Shown in pieces: positions 36,527-44,959 of a stretch of DNA of 64,000 nt. The stretch is from Terriglobia bacterium. Lineage in GTDB: Bacteria; Acidobacteriota; Terriglobia; Terriglobales; Acidobacteriaceae. The stretch is from NCBI GenBank assembly GCA_032252755.1, contig JAVUPY010000051.1, positions 110,996 through 174,995 of the forward strand. The letters run 5' to 3'. The stretch's first letter is position 1. The number at the start of each line of letters is the position of its first letter. The translations under genes were made by a program, and so were the position numbers. Under the pieces are notes generated by a model, which was given only the letters and a program-made list of their open reading frames with translations, did no database searches and was not told the DNA's origin.

Positions 36527-38383
36527 GTGAAAAAGAGCTTCACAATCTCGAGTTGCATAGCCGTTCTCGCCCTGGTGCTGGGAGTCCACTGCGTCGCTCA
36601 GGTCTCTCTCACGGATAACCTGAAGCTCAGTAGTGCAACCGCCAACCTCGGGACGGGATACACCGGAAGCTATGGCAACATCATTCAGTCCAGTCACAAC
36701 ATTGACTGGAACGGAACCGGAAATCTCTCCGGCTTCTACTACGAGCCAAATTTTCTCTCGTTCAGTTTTCAGCCTTACTACGATCAATCCCGGGCCAATT
36801 CTAATTCTCAAAATATCGCGAGCAGCAGCGGCTTCAACCTATCGAGCGCGATATTTGGAGGTAGCCGATTTCCGGGCTCAATCAGCTACACGAAGGGGTT
36901 CAATAGCCAGGGAAATTTCGGGGTGCCCGGTCTGCCCGACTTTACGACGCACGGGAACAGCGACGCACTTACAGTCGGCTGGTCAGCTCTTTTGCCGGAT
37001 CTGCCCTCTGTAACGGCGCAATTCCAGCTTACCCATAGTGCGTACTCTATTTACGGTACAAACTCGGATGGAACCACAGCGGCGAAAAACTTCACCGTTC
37101 GATCGAGTTACGTTTGGGATGGCTTCAATCTGAATGGCGGATATAGCCATTCCGTTTCAAACAGCGATGTCCCGCTCTTGCTGACCGATTCGGAAGGTAC
37201 CTCCACATCCGACGTCAGCACCGATACCTGGAACTTCAGTGCCGCACATCGATTGCCGCTTCAGGGAAATCTCTCCACCAGTTTCAGCCGCTATTCCAAC
37301 AATTACGACTATTTCACCGGCAGTACATTCAACGGCGACTCCAGTGCCGACACATTCACGACCACGGCTGCGCTCCACCCCTGGAGCAAGGTTTCCGTCG
37401 GCGGCACCGTTGACTTTGACGACAATCTGGGCGGCACGGTCACACAGCAGATTCTGGCGGCAGGCGGCAATGCCGAGCAAATTACTCCTATTTCGGGAAG
37501 TCACTCTCTATCCATGATCGGTGTCGTCGACTACACGCCTTTGGATAGTCTGTCGCTCAGCGGAGAAATCCAGCGCCGCGTACAAACATGGCTTGGCACT
37601 AATTTTGGGGTGACCTCGTATACGGGCATTGCCCGATTCTCGCACCAACTGTTGGGCGGTGGCTTCAGTGCGAACATGTCCGGAACCGGCAATCGCGAAG
37701 ATAACAACCCCGCCACGGTCTTTGGTTTTAGCGACTCTGCCACATATTCCCGCGGAATCGCTGGGTGGAATTTCGGTCTCGGCTTTGGCTACTCTCAGAA
37801 CGTACAGACGCTGCTAGTCACCTACATGACGTCCACTTACAACGCTTCCGGCACGGTGCAGCACCGTTTCGGTCCGCTTTACTGGAGTGCAGGCGCGAAC
37901 ACCAACCGAAGTGGAATGACGATGCAGCAGGGAGCCAGCTCTGCAAGCAACAGCTATTCGACAAGCTTGTCTGCCGGAAAGTGGTTCGCGGCGTCCGCCA
38001 GTTACCAGGAATCGAATGGGATTGCAATTCAGACCATTGCAGGCTTGACGCCACCGCCAATTATTCCTAATCCGGTGCTGAACCCAGAAGCAATCGTTCT
38101 CTACGGCGGACACTCCTACGCATTTGCCGCCTCGACCTCCCCGGCCCGGCGATTTGCGTTTGCTGCCAACTACTCCCGGGCGTCTAGTAATACCAAGAGC
38201 GATACCTTGAATTCGATGCTCTCGTTCGAACAGATAGGAGTGACCACTCACTACCAATGGCGGCAGATGTATTTCGTCGGCGGCTATTCAAGATTCCTGC
38301 AGGCGATCAGTGTGTCAGGAGTTCCGGCTGGTAATTTAAATTCCTTCTACATCGGAGTGAACCGATGGTTCAACTGGTTCTAA
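36527..38383 (+). CDS. Large outer-membrane beta-barrel protein, candidate cytochrome porin
   Basis: 618 residues from GTG at 36527. A signal peptide (ISSCIAVLALVLGVHCVAQ) is followed by about 590 residues of alternating hydrophobic/polar strands with Ser/Thr/Asn/Gly turns (for example GFYYEPNFLSFSFQPYYDQS, WNFGLGFGYSQNVQTLLVTY), and the chain ends RWFNWF with the terminal Phe of outer-membrane proteins. No plug, TonB box or CXXC is seen. The size fits a 26-28-strand barrel, like MtrB or the Geobacter porin-cytochrome barrels. Set between two NHL genes and three multiheme cytochromes, it is the likely sleeve for electron transfer across the outer membrane; direct homology to MtrB is not evident by eye. 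Confidence 0.82.
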   Translation: MKKSFTISSCIAVLALVLGVHCVAQVSLTDNLKLSSATANLGTGYTGSYGNIIQSSHNIDWNGTGNLSGFYYEPNFLSFSFQPYYDQSRANSNSQNIASSSGFNLSSAIFGGSRFPGSISYTKGFNSQGNFGVPGLPDFTTHGNSDALTVGWSALLPDLPSVTAQFQLTHSAYSIYGTNSDGTTAAKNFTVRSSYVWDGFNLNGGYSHSVSNSDVPLLLTDSEGTSTSDVSTDTWNFSAAHRLPLQGNLSTSFSRYSNNYDYFTGSTFNGDSSADTFTTTAALHPWSKVSVGGTVDFDDNLGGTVTQQILAAGGNAEQITPISGSHSLSMIGVVDYTPLDSLSLSGEIQRRVQTWLGTNFGVTSYTGIARFSHQLLGGGFSANMSGTGNREDNNPATVFGFSDSATYSRGIAGWNFGLGFGYSQNVQTLLVTYMTSTYNASGTVQHRFGPLYWSAGANTNRSGMTMQQGASSASNSYSTSLSAGKWFAASASYQESNGIAIQTIAGLTPPPIIPNPVLNPEAIVLYGGHSYAFAASTSPARRFAFAANYSRASSNTKSDTLNSMLSFEQIGVTTHYQWRQMYFVGGYSRFLQAISVSGVPAGNLNSFYIGVNRWFNWF

Positions 38384-39447
38384 ACCGGAAGAACACATGG
38401 CTCGTCTTGGCTTGCGCAGTCCTCTTCGGTCTTACGCCGCTCTGCGCCTCCAAGCGGCCCAAGACGAAGCCCGCCGAAGCTCCGCCTGAACTTCTTCTGA
38501 ATGATGGCCGAAAACTAGTTTGGGAAAACAGCTTCACCTCCGATCGGGACATAGAGAAGAAGCCGGGATTCTGGACGAAGGTGCTCAACGTCATTGCCGG
38601 CGAGCCCGACCATTACTTCATGATGCGCCCCTACAGCGTGGTCGTCGACTCCCACGGTCGCGCGATCATTACCGACCCCGGCGCTCGCGGTATTCACGTT
38701 TTCGACTTCGAGCACCACAAGTACAAATTCATCGCGCGCCGAAACGAGAAAAATGGCTTGCAGAGCCCTCAATGTGTGGCCGTCGATTCTGCCGACAACA
38801 TTTATGTGACCGACTCGGAAGCCGGCAAGATTTTCGTCTTTGAGCCCAGTGGCAAGTTCAAGCGCGTCATCGGCAGTTTGAAAGGCGGCGAAGGATTCTT
38901 CAAGCGTCCGACCGGCATCGCCGTCGATTCCGCAGCCCAGCGCATTTATGTCACTGACACGCTGCGCGACCAGGTATTCGTGCTCGACATGAAGGGCGAT
39001 GTGCTCCAGACCATTGGCAAGCACGGCTCCGCCGTCGGCGAGTTCAATTTCCCGACCGAGCTTCGCCTCGAAGGAAACTCCCTCGCCGTAGTCGACGCAA
39101 TGAATTTCCGCGTGCAGGTGATGGATCTTTCCGGAAACGTGCAATACGTCATAGGCAAACTCGGCGACGAAACCGGCGAAATGTTCCGTCCCAAAGGAAT
39201 CGGCTTCGATTCGGAAGGTCACCTCTACGTTGTCGATGGCCTTTGGGGCGTGGTGCAGGTTTTCAATCGCGAAGGACAGCTTCTTTACTACTTCGGCCAG
39301 AAAGGAACCGGGTTCGGAGAATTCCAGCTGCCTTCGGGCTTATTCATCGACCGCAGAGACAAGGTTTTTGTGGTCGATTCATTTAACCGGCGCGTCCAGG
39401 TCTTTCAATACTACGGAGTAGCAAAGCCGGTGAGGGCGGGTCAGTGA
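38365..39447 (+). CDS. NHL-repeat beta-propeller secreted protein 2
   Basis: 360 residues with signal peptide (NTWLVLACAVLFGLTPLCAS) and about six NHL blades (PYSVVVDSHGRAIITDPGAR, PTGIAVDSAAQRIYVTDTLR, PKGIGFDSEGHLYVVDGLWG). It is related to the first NHL protein but lacks its charged tail. The ATG lies 19 bases inside the barrel gene, with GGAG upstream, and the stop overlaps the next start (GTGA). Translation of barrel, propeller and 12-heme cytochrome is therefore tightly coupled. The propeller may dock barrel and cytochromes together. Confidence 0.9.
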   Translation: MVQLVLNRKNTWLVLACAVLFGLTPLCASKRPKTKPAEAPPELLLNDGRKLVWENSFTSDRDIEKKPGFWTKVLNVIAGEPDHYFMMRPYSVVVDSHGRAIITDPGARGIHVFDFEHHKYKFIARRNEKNGLQSPQCVAVDSADNIYVTDSEAGKIFVFEPSGKFKRVIGSLKGGEGFFKRPTGIAVDSAAQRIYVTDTLRDQVFVLDMKGDVLQTIGKHGSAVGEFNFPTELRLEGNSLAVVDAMNFRVQVMDLSGNVQYVIGKLGDETGEMFRPKGIGFDSEGHLYVVDGLWGVVQVFNREGQLLYYFGQKGTGFGEFQLPSGLFIDRRDKVFVVDSFNRRVQVFQYYGVAKPVRAGQ

Positions 39448-41426
39448 AACTTAGGGCTTCATTTTTCTGCGCAATGTTGTTGCTGTTTGTGGGCGTACTG
39501 TCCGCACAGATCACGACGGACGTTCTGGGCGACCATAATCTCGGCCCCGGAAGCAAGGCCCAGGGTCCACTCGCGTTGGGATGCGTCTACTGTCACGCGC
39601 CGCATAGCGGCGTCGGTGGGGCCACGCCGCTGTGGAACCAGACACTCTCGAAGCAAACCTACTCCACCTACACCAGCAGCACCGCCGCAAACACAACGAC
39701 ACAACCGGTGCTTCAAGGCTCCAGCAGCCTTTGCCTAAGTTGTCATGATGGTACCGTCGCATTGGGCACGACCGCGGCTTACGGAAAGATTGCAATGAAT
39801 CCGATCGCGGGAACCGACAGCTTTGGCGCCAATTTGCAGCAATCGCACCCGATCAGCCTGAACCTGCCGATCAAGGACTCCGTGGATTTGGCTGCCTCCC
39901 TCGTCGCGAGCCACAAGACCGCCGATCCGACCGGAAAGGTGCAACTGATCAACGGCAACGTTGAGTGCAACAGCTGCCACAATCCTCACGTCCAGAGCAT
40001 CGATCAGACTGAACAGAACTTTCTCGCGATCCCCGATTCCAACAGCCAGCTCTGCTTCGCCTGTCACGATCCCGCACGCACAATGACAGGCCAGGTCAAC
40101 CCGCTCCTGAACTGGTCGACCGGCATCCACGCCACTGCTACAAATCAGGTTTCAGCAAATAGCGGTCTCGGCAGTTATCCCACTGTTGCGCAGAACGGCT
40201 GCACCTCTTGCCATCAGAATCACAACGCTCCGGGTTCCGCGCGACTACTGAATGCTCCGGCCACACCATTTCCCAATGCCGACGCGAGTGCCCAGCCTTG
40301 CGCCCAATGCCACAACGGCGGTTCAGCGTTGTCTCCCGGCGTCCCCAACATTTTTGATGAGTACCTGAAGCAGGGCAAGGGTGCCGGACAATCATTCTAC
40401 GGAACCGCGCACCCGTGGCCGGCGGGAATCAACACTCACGACGCTGATGAAGCCACGCTGCTGAACAATAATCGTCACGCGACCTGTGCCGACTGCCACA
40501 ACTCCCATGCGGCGCAGCAGGTACAGGTATTCAACGACGCTCCCGGAACGCGTGTTTCGGAAGCCAACACTGCCGGCATCAGCGAGACCGACGGCACCAG
40601 CGTGCTGAATCCGGCTCCCAACCAATACCAGATATGCCTGCGCTGCCACGGCAACAGTTCAGGCACGCCACTTACCGGATTCGGGTACGAACCATTGCGG
40701 GCGTCAACAGCCTCTACCGCTACGAATGTTATTCCGCAGTTCAACAGTTCGGCTTTATCGAAGCACCCGGTAATGACGAAGGCGCTGTTGCAGAACCAGC
40801 CGAGCCTGCTCCCCGCCATGCTGAACGAGAACGGCGCGACAACACCGGCAACTCGCAGCATGGGTTCGCAAATCTTCTGTACCGATTGCCATAACAGCGA
40901 CGACAACCGGGAGTTCGGTGGCACCGGACCGACTGGCCCGCACGGATCACAATTCTGGCATCTGCTGGAACGCCGATACGAGATGAGCCAGGCTCCTTCT
41001 CCCGGCGCGCCCATCACCAACACCTATCCGAGCCCGAGCCTTGACGCCAGCAGCGGTGTCAACGGCGGACCATACGCTCTGTGCGCTAAATGCCACGACC
41101 TGTCCACGAATCCAGGCGGCGTCTTGTCCGATGCCAGTTTCAAGCCCTCTGCAGTGACTAACAAGGGTGGCCACTACACGCATGTGTGGGGGCAGGGTTT
41201 GTCCTGTTCGACATGCCATACAGCGCATGGGACCTCAGCCGGACCGCGCCTGGTGGACTTCGACCTCAACGTGGTCGCTCAAAATAATGGAGCCGCAATT
41301 AAGTACGATCCGACAAGTAACACCTGTACGCTCACATGCCACGGGTGGGATCACAACAGCACCGGCACTGTCACGCAGCACACGACAACAACCACTGGAG
41401 CTCTGAAATTGGGATCGGCAAGGTGA
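39444..41426 (+). CDS. 12-heme c-type cytochrome with terminal CX3CH site
   Basis: 660 residues with signal peptide (MKLRASFFCAMLLLFVGVLS, then AQ). Eleven CXXCH sites begin at residues 47, 97, 175, 204, 253, 286, 348, 398, 479, 547 and 588. A twelfth site is CTLTCH at 628-633, a CX3CH variant known from a few multiheme cytochromes. HP pairs at 135, 323 and 441 fall between hemes in a repeating pattern, and hemes 1-4 mirror the tetraheme protein, so the gene looks built from repeats of a four-heme unit. Long Ser/Thr/Asn/Gly loops suggest surface exposure. GTG start overlaps the NHL stop by three bases. Confidence 0.92.
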   Translation: MKLRASFFCAMLLLFVGVLSAQITTDVLGDHNLGPGSKAQGPLALGCVYCHAPHSGVGGATPLWNQTLSKQTYSTYTSSTAANTTTQPVLQGSSSLCLSCHDGTVALGTTAAYGKIAMNPIAGTDSFGANLQQSHPISLNLPIKDSVDLAASLVASHKTADPTGKVQLINGNVECNSCHNPHVQSIDQTEQNFLAIPDSNSQLCFACHDPARTMTGQVNPLLNWSTGIHATATNQVSANSGLGSYPTVAQNGCTSCHQNHNAPGSARLLNAPATPFPNADASAQPCAQCHNGGSALSPGVPNIFDEYLKQGKGAGQSFYGTAHPWPAGINTHDADEATLLNNNRHATCADCHNSHAAQQVQVFNDAPGTRVSEANTAGISETDGTSVLNPAPNQYQICLRCHGNSSGTPLTGFGYEPLRASTASTATNVIPQFNSSALSKHPVMTKALLQNQPSLLPAMLNENGATTPATRSMGSQIFCTDCHNSDDNREFGGTGPTGPHGSQFWHLLERRYEMSQAPSPGAPITNTYPSPSLDASSGVNGGPYALCAKCHDLSTNPGGVLSDASFKPSAVTNKGGHYTHVWGQGLSCSTCHTAHGTSAGPRLVDFDLNVVAQNNGAAIKYDPTSNTCTLTCHGWDHNSTGTVTQHTTTTTGALKLGSAR

Positions 41427-41485
41427 ATCAGCGGGCTCCCTCGGCCCAGAATCGAGATCATGCCAGAATCGTGCGATCCGTATTC

Positions 41486-41770
41486 CTAGGGTCGGGATGG
41501 CTTCGTCCGCCAATTGAATTTGATCTGCGAAAATGCAAAATTTTCCAGAATGATTGCCTCAGCGCAATGCCTGCCTGATTCACGGTCCGGAACTGGCGAT
41601 TCAGGAACCAGTATGCAGTTGTTGCTAACGTCAAAGACCGAGTAGATCCAGCCGTCCATCGCGGGGCTGATCTTTAGGGCAAGCTGGAAAGAACGGTTGC
41701 CAACGGCTAAGTCACAGACAAACTCACGAGCGACACGAGCCACGAATCCCTCCAGTTCGGTAGCACTCAT
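41486..41770 (-). CDS. Small hypothetical protein, antisense to cytochrome run
   Basis: A 94-residue frame starting MSATELEGFVARVAREFVCD, with LKISPAMDGWIYSVFDVSNN in the middle and ending FNWRTKPSRP. Codon usage looks plausible and the sequence has the feel of a single small domain, but I know no family. It lies alone on the minus strand in the 700-base gap between the 12-heme cytochrome and the collagen-like gene. The rest of that gap (41771-42139) shows no gene; TGTTACG-N3-ACGGAACA-like sequences recur near 41850 and 41994. Confidence 0.35.
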   Translation of the reverse strand: MSATELEGFVARVAREFVCDLAVGNRSFQLALKISPAMDGWIYSVFDVSNNCILVPESPVPDRESGRHCAEAIILENFAFSQIKFNWRTKPSRP

Positions 41771-42139
41771 CTGACGTTTTGGGCCTTGTAACTGAGAGTT
41801 TTGGCAGGATGCCCTAAACTCCATGAAAACTAATGGAAAAATGGAGTGTGTTACGGCAACGGAACAAGGGCTTCCAAAACTGAAAAGACATATTTAAGAA
41901 GAGCGAGCCTCCACCCGACATCTTGAAGCCCTGCTCGCGATGTTTTGCGGGATAGCGCTAAATCCCACAAAATCTACAAGAAAGACTGGAATTGTTACGA
42001 AAACGGAACACAAACTCCAGACTTCTTAAGGTCTTTCACCATTACCTCAGTGCTCGCGATTGTGACCGTGCTCACTCTCCGGCCGGGATATCTGGGCCAG
42101 AATCGTTCTGTTCTCAGCAGACCCCTCGAATGGAGTTCT

Positions 42140-43897
42140 ATGCGAGTACAAACCATCCACCGCAATTTCCTTGCTGTAATGCTCGTGGTGTCACTTGCGT
42201 GCTTGGCGCATGCTGCTACGCCGGTTCTTACGGGCGATACATATACCAGCCGCTTTTTCGTAGGGCGGAATTACGGGGGTGCGCCGAACCTGTATGTTGG
42301 GGGCGGTAACACCGCGTTTCTGCGGTTCAGCCTTTCAACTCTGCCCGGTGGAACAACTTCTGAACAGATTGCGAAGGCCACATTGGTTGTGTACGTGAAC
42401 CGAGTGAATAGGCCGGGCATGATTTCGCTCTGCAGCATTCCATCTACATGGAATGAAAACACCCTGACGCAGCGCAATATCCCGGGTTGTGCGGGCGTGA
42501 AAACCAACCCAATCGCAACCACCAGGGCAAAGAACTTTATTTCTGTCGATGTTACGACCCTGGTCAAAGCTTCGATTGATACATCAGCGGCGGATTTTGC
42601 CGTCGCGATCAGCGCTGATTCGTATGCTCCGGGTACTTTTATTTCGCTCGACAGCAAGGAGAACGTTCATCCTGCTGTGCTGAATTTACAGATCACTGGT
42701 CCACAAGGACTGATGGGCCCAATGGGACCGGTAGGGCCGATGGGCCCCATCGGACCCCAGGGCCCCGCGGGAACGAGCGTCTCGGCAGCCACAACGTCGA
42801 CAATTGAGAGTGACTTCTGGTCGTTGGTGAGCAACCCGTTCACGCTGAATAGCGACGGCTGGAGTCACCATGGCAACAAAATGGAAATTGGCGATGTTGT
42901 GGCGAACATGTCTCCCGATGTGAATTGGGCGAATTGGGGGAGAGCGGTAATCTCCAATGACGGCACTGATCCGAATTTTGGCAACACTGCATTGAACGTG
43001 ACCAGTTACGCAAACAACAGTTCAGACCTGTATGGGGCCTATTACGAGGTTGCGCTGGACCCCTCCAACCTCACTCAAACCGGCGGAGTTGACGGGATAT
43101 TCGTGGAGTTGGATACGCCCACCCCCGACCGCCTCTTCAGCCCCGCAAAGATTCGGAAGATGGCCAATTTCACCGCGTGGGGAGAAATTCCAGCCCCGAT
43201 TTCTGAACTGTACGGGTTCAATGTCGATCGACTTGGTGCGGCATCCGCTGACGATGTCATCGGCGTCCGAGTCAATCAAATCTACAACACAGCTAACCCT
43301 GACAAAGCCTGGGCTATAAAGACGAACCAGGGCAAGGTTGAATTCGGGGACAAACTCATCGTTCACGGAAACGTGGATGCGACCGGTTTCACGATAAATG
43401 GCCAACCGTTCGTGGGTGCTGTCGGGCCCATGGGCCCGCAGGGGCTTACTGGGCCGCAAGGCCCTGATGGTCCACAGGGGCCTGCGGGTCCGGCCGGTCC
43501 GTCCGGATCGCCGATGGTCTTGTTCACGTTGGGCGCCGATCTCGGTGGCGGCAACATAGGGAATCAATTCTTTAACGTGAGCACGGGCACTGCCAGTAAC
43601 TCAGAGACTCCAAGCTCGAAGGCACTGATGCCCATTGCCTGCACCGTTAGCTCTCTCATCGTAGTCACCGATGCCGCGCCGGGCGCCGCAATCGAGACCT
43701 TCACCTTGCGGTGGGGAACAAGTCCAGCGGTCAGTCCGACATCGTTGTCTTGCGTGCTTGCAGGCAGCTTGCAGTCGTGTACGGCGACGGGAGCCGTATC
43801 TGTGGTACCCGGAGATTTTCTCGATCTGGAATTGACGGTAGGCGATTCAAATCTTCCGCCCGCCCAGCACGCGTGGATAGCCTTAGCGTGTCAATAA
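42140..43897 (+). CDS. Secreted DNRLRE-like protein with two collagen-like (GXY) segments
   Basis: 585 residues with signal peptide ([16 protein letters not shown]). Residues about 25-185 resemble a DNRLRE beta-sandwich ([32 protein letters not shown]). A first Gly-X-Y run ([20 protein letters not shown]) is followed by a 200-residue domain unknown to me, a second run ([20 protein letters not shown]), and a C-terminal beta-rich domain with cysteines. Collagen-like stalks trimerise and project bacterial surface proteins. The ATG at 42140 has GGAG upstream; the longer frame is rejected. Its place after the surface cytochromes suggests a cell-surface or matrix role, but it may be unrelated to them. 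Confidence 0.78.
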   Translation: MRVQTIHRNFLAVMLVVSLACLAHAATPVLTGDTYTSRFFVGRNYGGAPNLYVGGGNTAFLRFSLSTLPGGTTSEQIAKATLVVYVNRVNRPGMISLCSIPSTWNENTLTQRNIPGCAGVKTNPIATTRAKNFISVDVTTLVKASIDTSAADFAVAISADSYAPGTFISLDSKENVHPAVLNLQITGPQGLMGPMGPVGPMGPIGPQGPAGTSVSAATTSTIESDFWSLVSNPFTLNSDGWSHHGNKMEIGDVVANMSPDVNWANWGRAVISNDGTDPNFGNTALNVTSYANNSSDLYGAYYEVALDPSNLTQTGGVDGIFVELDTPTPDRLFSPAKIRKMANFTAWGEIPAPISELYGFNVDRLGAASADDVIGVRVNQIYNTANPDKAWAIKTNQGKVEFGDKLIVHGNVDATGFTINGQPFVGAVGPMGPQGLTGPQGPDGPQGPAGPAGPSGSPMVLFTLGADLGGGNIGNQFFNVSTGTASNSETPSSKALMPIACTVSSLIVVTDAAPGAAIETFTLRWGTSPAVSPTSLSCVLAGSLQSCTATGAVSVVPGDFLDLELTVGDSNLPPAQHAWIALACQ

Positions 43898-43944
43898 AAA
43901 CTCAGAAACGCAGAATTGGATGACGTAGAAGCCGTGCGCAAAAG

Positions 43945-43985
43945 AAACGAATCGGAGGTTCTCCCAGCCTCCGATTCGTTTTCTA
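43945..43985 (+). terminator. Terminator after collagen-like gene
   Basis: A perfect 14-bp stem (43945-43958 with 43968-43981, AAACGAATCGGAGG and its complement) with a 9-base loop, ending in GTTTTCT. It closes the collagen-like transcription unit. Confidence 0.9.
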
Positions 43986-44090
43986 GGGCTGCTATGTCCC
44001 CGGGAAAAACCGTTCACTTCTCCTCGTTCTCATCGCGCTGTCAAATATCACACTGGCAATGTAACTCTTTGCGTGAAACGACCCTTCTTC

Positions 44091-44134
44091 TGTGTCGGAT
44101 GCCCCTGCCAGTCCTCCGACACATGCTGGGCAGG
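44091..44134 (+). other. Possible pseudoknot in spacer before TPR gene
   Basis: TGTGTCGGA (44091-44099) pairs with TCCGACACA (44115-44123), and CCTGCC in its loop (44104-44109) can pair with GGCAGG just downstream (44129-44134), an H-type pseudoknot. It lies about 140 bases upstream of the TPR gene. No known riboswitch class is recognised. The rest of 43986-44271 holds nothing I can identify. Confidence 0.35.
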
Positions 44135-44271
44135 ACCACGCCTCGTCGTAAGCCCCTGGATACCAATAACTTAGATCTGCATTCCCGGCTCCGGCTTTGG
44201 CAAAAAGAATGCACCTCGTACTTGGTTACAGAACTGCGCCTTGGGCGATGTGAGGGAGTTGATCAGGCGAA

Positions 44272-44907
44272 ATGGGCACAGCACTCAGCACCGATAACAA
44301 TTGGCGTCCCGTACAGGCTTATGCACTGGCGGCAATCTGTTTGGCCGTAGGTCTCCCTCTCGGCTACATGATCCGTGGCTCTGCCCCTGCGCCGGTTCCA
44401 GCTGCCAAAGTCGAAGCGGCGCAACCCAGCGCGCCTGCAACCATGCCCACGCTCGATCAGATGAAGCACATGGCCGACAAGCAAGCCGAGCCGCTGCTCA
44501 CCGAGTTGAAGCAGAAGCCCAGCGACGCCAAGCTTCTGATCCAGACCGGCAACATCTACATGCAGACGCATCAGTTCAAAGAGGCCGCCGATTACTTCAA
44601 GAAGGCCCTGCAGTCGGATCCGAAGAACTTCGCCGTTCGCGCTGATCTGGCCTCGTGCCTTTACTACGATGGCGATCCCGACGCTGCCCTCGCGGACCTT
44701 CAGCAGAACCTGAAATACGACTCAAAACATCCGGGAACGCTGCTGAACATCGGCATCATCGAGTGGAAAGGGAAGGGCGACGCCGCCGGAGCTGTCGCAA
44801 CCTGGCAGAAACTCCTGAAACTAAACCCGAACTTCGAGCGGAAAGACCAGGTAGAGCACCTCATTGAGGCCGCGAAACAGGACATGGCAGGGAATAACGC
44901 CAACTAA
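44272..44907 (+). CDS. Membrane-anchored TPR protein, CcmH/NrfG-like
   Basis: 211 residues. One N-terminal membrane helix (AYALAAICLAVGLPLGYMI) is followed by a Pro/Ala linker and three to four TPR units (AKLLIQTGNIYMQTHQFKEA, FAVRADLASCLYYDGDPDAA, GTLLNIGIIEWKGKGDAAGA). The fold and topology match the TPR part of cytochrome c biogenesis proteins CcmH/CycH/NrfG, which hold apocytochromes for heme ligation. Here maturation is by system II, so it would be an accessory apocytochrome chaperone if the link holds; a generic TPR adaptor is the alternative. The start is ATG at 44272. Confidence 0.78.
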   Translation: MGTALSTDNNWRPVQAYALAAICLAVGLPLGYMIRGSAPAPVPAAKVEAAQPSAPATMPTLDQMKHMADKQAEPLLTELKQKPSDAKLLIQTGNIYMQTHQFKEAADYFKKALQSDPKNFAVRADLASCLYYDGDPDAALADLQQNLKYDSKHPGTLLNIGIIEWKGKGDAAGAVATWQKLLKLNPNFERKDQVEHLIEAAKQDMAGNNAN

Positions 44908-44959
44908 TCTCTGGTTCTAATCGCGTGAGCGAAACTCGCGAGCCTCGAAGAGGGGAAGC

